NCBI GenBank assembly: GCA_023423775.1
Contig: JAFAEZ010000176.1
Span: forward strand, 1-6,356
Origin: Pseudomonadota bacterium
GTDB taxonomy: Bacteria; Pseudomonadota; Alphaproteobacteria; Sphingomonadales; Sphingomonadaceae
Direction: 5' to 3'
DNA: 6,356 nucleotides
Shown here: in pieces, positions 5,192-6,356 of the stretch
How the letters are laid out: every line of letters starts with the position of its first letter
Position numbering within the stretch: position 1 is the stretch's first letter
Position numbers and translations under genes: made by a program
The notes under the pieces: generated by a model
Database searches by the model: none
Seen by the model: only the letters and a program-made list of their open reading frames with translations
Told to the model about the DNA's origin: nothing

Positions 5192-6356
5192 TTCACGTCT
5201 CCTTCGCCGGGCTGGCCAAGCTCGAAATCGGTCACCGGGCGCCTCTTGGGGTCGTTCGCATCATACATCAGGGCGCCGTCGATCCACACCCGCTCGGGGC
5301 GGGTGTAGACGCTGAACGGATCGCCGTTCCACAGCACGACGTCGGCCATCTTGCCCGGCTTCAGGCTGCCGGTCTGGTCGGCGATACCGAGCGCCTTGGC
5401 CGGATTGTAGCTGAGCCAGGTCCAGGCGGTCTCCGGCGCGATGTCGATGCCGATGCGCTTACCGTCGCCCATCGCCTTGGCCGCTTCCTGGTTCAGGCGC
5501 TGGATGCCGTTGGGATCGTCGGAATGGACGATCGCGCAGGCGCCGGCATTGTGGACGAGCGGGATATTCTCGTTGATCGCGTCATAGGCTTCCATCTTGA
5601 AGCCCCACCAGTCGGCCCACATCGCCGAGCAGGTGCCGGCGTCGCGCAATTTGTCGGCGATCTTGTAGGCCTCGACCGCGTGATGGAAGGCGGTGACCTT
5701 GTAGCCGAACTCCTTGGCCATATCGAGCACGAAGGCCATTTCGTCGGCGCGGTAGCAATGGTTGTGGACCAGGATCTTGCCGTCGAGCACGTCGACCAAG
5801 GTCTCCATGGCAAGTTCGCGCGCCGTATTCGGATCCTTGGCGACCTTACGCTTATAGTCCTGCGCCTTGAGCCAGGTCTGGCGGTTGACGGCCATATTGC
5901 CCATGCGGGTCTGCGGCATCTGGTTGCGGCTGCCATAGACGCGCTTCGGATTTTCGCCGCACGCCATCTTGAGGCCGTGCGGAGCGCCCGGGAACTTCAT
6001 GCCCTGGACGGTACGCGCCGGCACGTTCTTCAGCGTGACCGAGCGACCGCCGAACAGATTGGCCGAACCCGGCAGGATCTGCAGCGCGGTGACGCCGCCA
6101 TTGGTGAGCGCGCGGGTGAAGCCCGGATCCTGCGGCCAGACCGAATGCTCGGCCCAGACCTCGGGACGGACCGGGCCGGTCACCTCATTGCCGTCGCTAT
6201 GCGCGTCGACGCCGGGGCTGGCATAGTCCCCGAGGTGGCTGTGGACATCGATGATGCCCGGCGTCACCCATTTGCCTGCCGCGTCGTAGCGCGTGGCGCC
6301 GGCCGGGACCGGCGTGTCGGCGCCGCCGATCGCCTGCACCTTGCCGTCGGCAAGGA
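5188..6356 (-). CDS. Amidohydrolase, imidazolonepropionase-like, metal site intact (N-terminus cut by window edge)
   Basis: The frame is open to the right edge (first complete codon 6352-6354, reading LADGKVQAIGG) and stops at TGA 5188-5190. That gives 388 residues; the start, signal peptide and first strands lie outside. The GTG at 6337-6339 is the internal Val of GKVQAIG, not a start. Counting from the edge, TPGIIDVHSHLG holds the metal-binding His38 and His40 (codons 6241-6243 and 6235-6237). LKMACGENPKR holds Lys129, a candidate carboxylated metal-bridging Lys; VHNHC gives His199; AFHHAVEAYK gives His225; VHSDDPN gives Asp279. SLKPGKMADVVLWNGDPFS is the usual closing beta-domain segment. 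The complete set suggests an active metal-dependent hydrolase of a cyclic amide, peptide or similar compound. Relatives include imidazolonepropionases and prolidase-like dipeptidases, so the substrate is unknown. The downstream paralogue, with secretion signal and 4-bp overlap, suggests that the two proteins work together. Confidence 0.95.
   Translation of the reverse strand, partial: LADGKVQAIGGADTPVPAGATRYDAAGKWVTPGIIDVHSHLGDYASPGVDAHSDGNEVTGPVRPEVWAEHSVWPQDPGFTRALTNGGVTALQILPGSANLFGGRSVTLKNVPARTVQGMKFPGAPHGLKMACGENPKRVYGSRNQMPQTRMGNMAVNRQTWLKAQDYKRKVAKDPNTARELAMETLVDVLDGKILVHNHCYRADEMAFVLDMAKEFGYKVTAFHHAVEAYKIADKLRDAGTCSAMWADWWGFKMEAYDAINENIPLVHNAGACAIVHSDDPNGIQRLNQEAAKAMGDGKRIGIDIAPETAWTWLSYNPAKALGIADQTGSLKPGKMADVVLWNGDPFSVYTRPERVWIDGALMYDANDPKRRPVTDFELGQPGEGDVK
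5199..5204 (-). promoter_or_regulatory. Ribosome binding site fixing the GTG start of the second amidohydrolase
   Basis: Inside the last codons of the upstream amidohydrolase gene the minus strand reads GAAGGAGACGTGAA followed by GTG at 5191-5189. The AAGGAG core sits seven bases before the GTG, which overlaps the upstream TGA. This supports the non-ATG start and re-initiation by ribosomes finishing the first gene, which would keep the two products in a fixed ratio. Confidence 0.8.

Overview
The window is a GC-rich, tightly packed piece of bacterial chromosome. Codon use, the glycine-rich TonB-dependent receptor tail and the run of secreted (Sec signal peptide) enzymes all look like Alphaproteobacteria, most likely Sphingomonadaceae; this is an inference from sequence style and not a database result. 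There are six protein genes, two of them cut by the window edges. I see no tRNA, rRNA, CRISPR array, insertion sequence or phage gene.

Layout from left to right. (1) Positions 1-582, plus strand: the C-terminal part of a TonB-dependent outer-membrane receptor. (2) Positions 584-618: a strong hairpin serving as a shared terminator for two convergent genes. (3) Positions 617-2773, minus strand: a secreted prolyl oligopeptidase (peptidase family S9A) with its catalytic residues intact. (4) Positions 2864-3157, minus: a small secreted protein of unknown function with two cysteines. (5) Positions 3207-3809, minus: a secreted cyclophilin-type peptidyl-prolyl isomerase. (6) Positions 3840-3868: an intrinsic terminator. 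(7) Positions 3896-5191 and 5188-6356, minus: two secreted amidohydrolase-superfamily proteins whose genes overlap by 4 bp (GTGA). The upstream one has the metal-binding residues and runs off the right edge; the downstream one has lost most of them.

On the minus strand this gives two likely transcription units. The amidohydrolase pair ends at the terminator near 3850. The isomerase, the small protein and the prolyl oligopeptidase follow, co-directional, and end at the shared terminator near 600. Nearly everything is predicted to act in the periplasm or outer membrane on peptides or other amide compounds: a receptor for uptake, an endopeptidase cutting after proline, a proline isomerase and amide hydrolases. 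A peptide-scavenging theme is plausible, but it rests on family functions and co-location only.

The most interesting signal is the amidohydrolase pair: an apparently active enzyme translationally coupled to a paralogue that keeps the fold but not the metal site. No unmistakably new system is visible.
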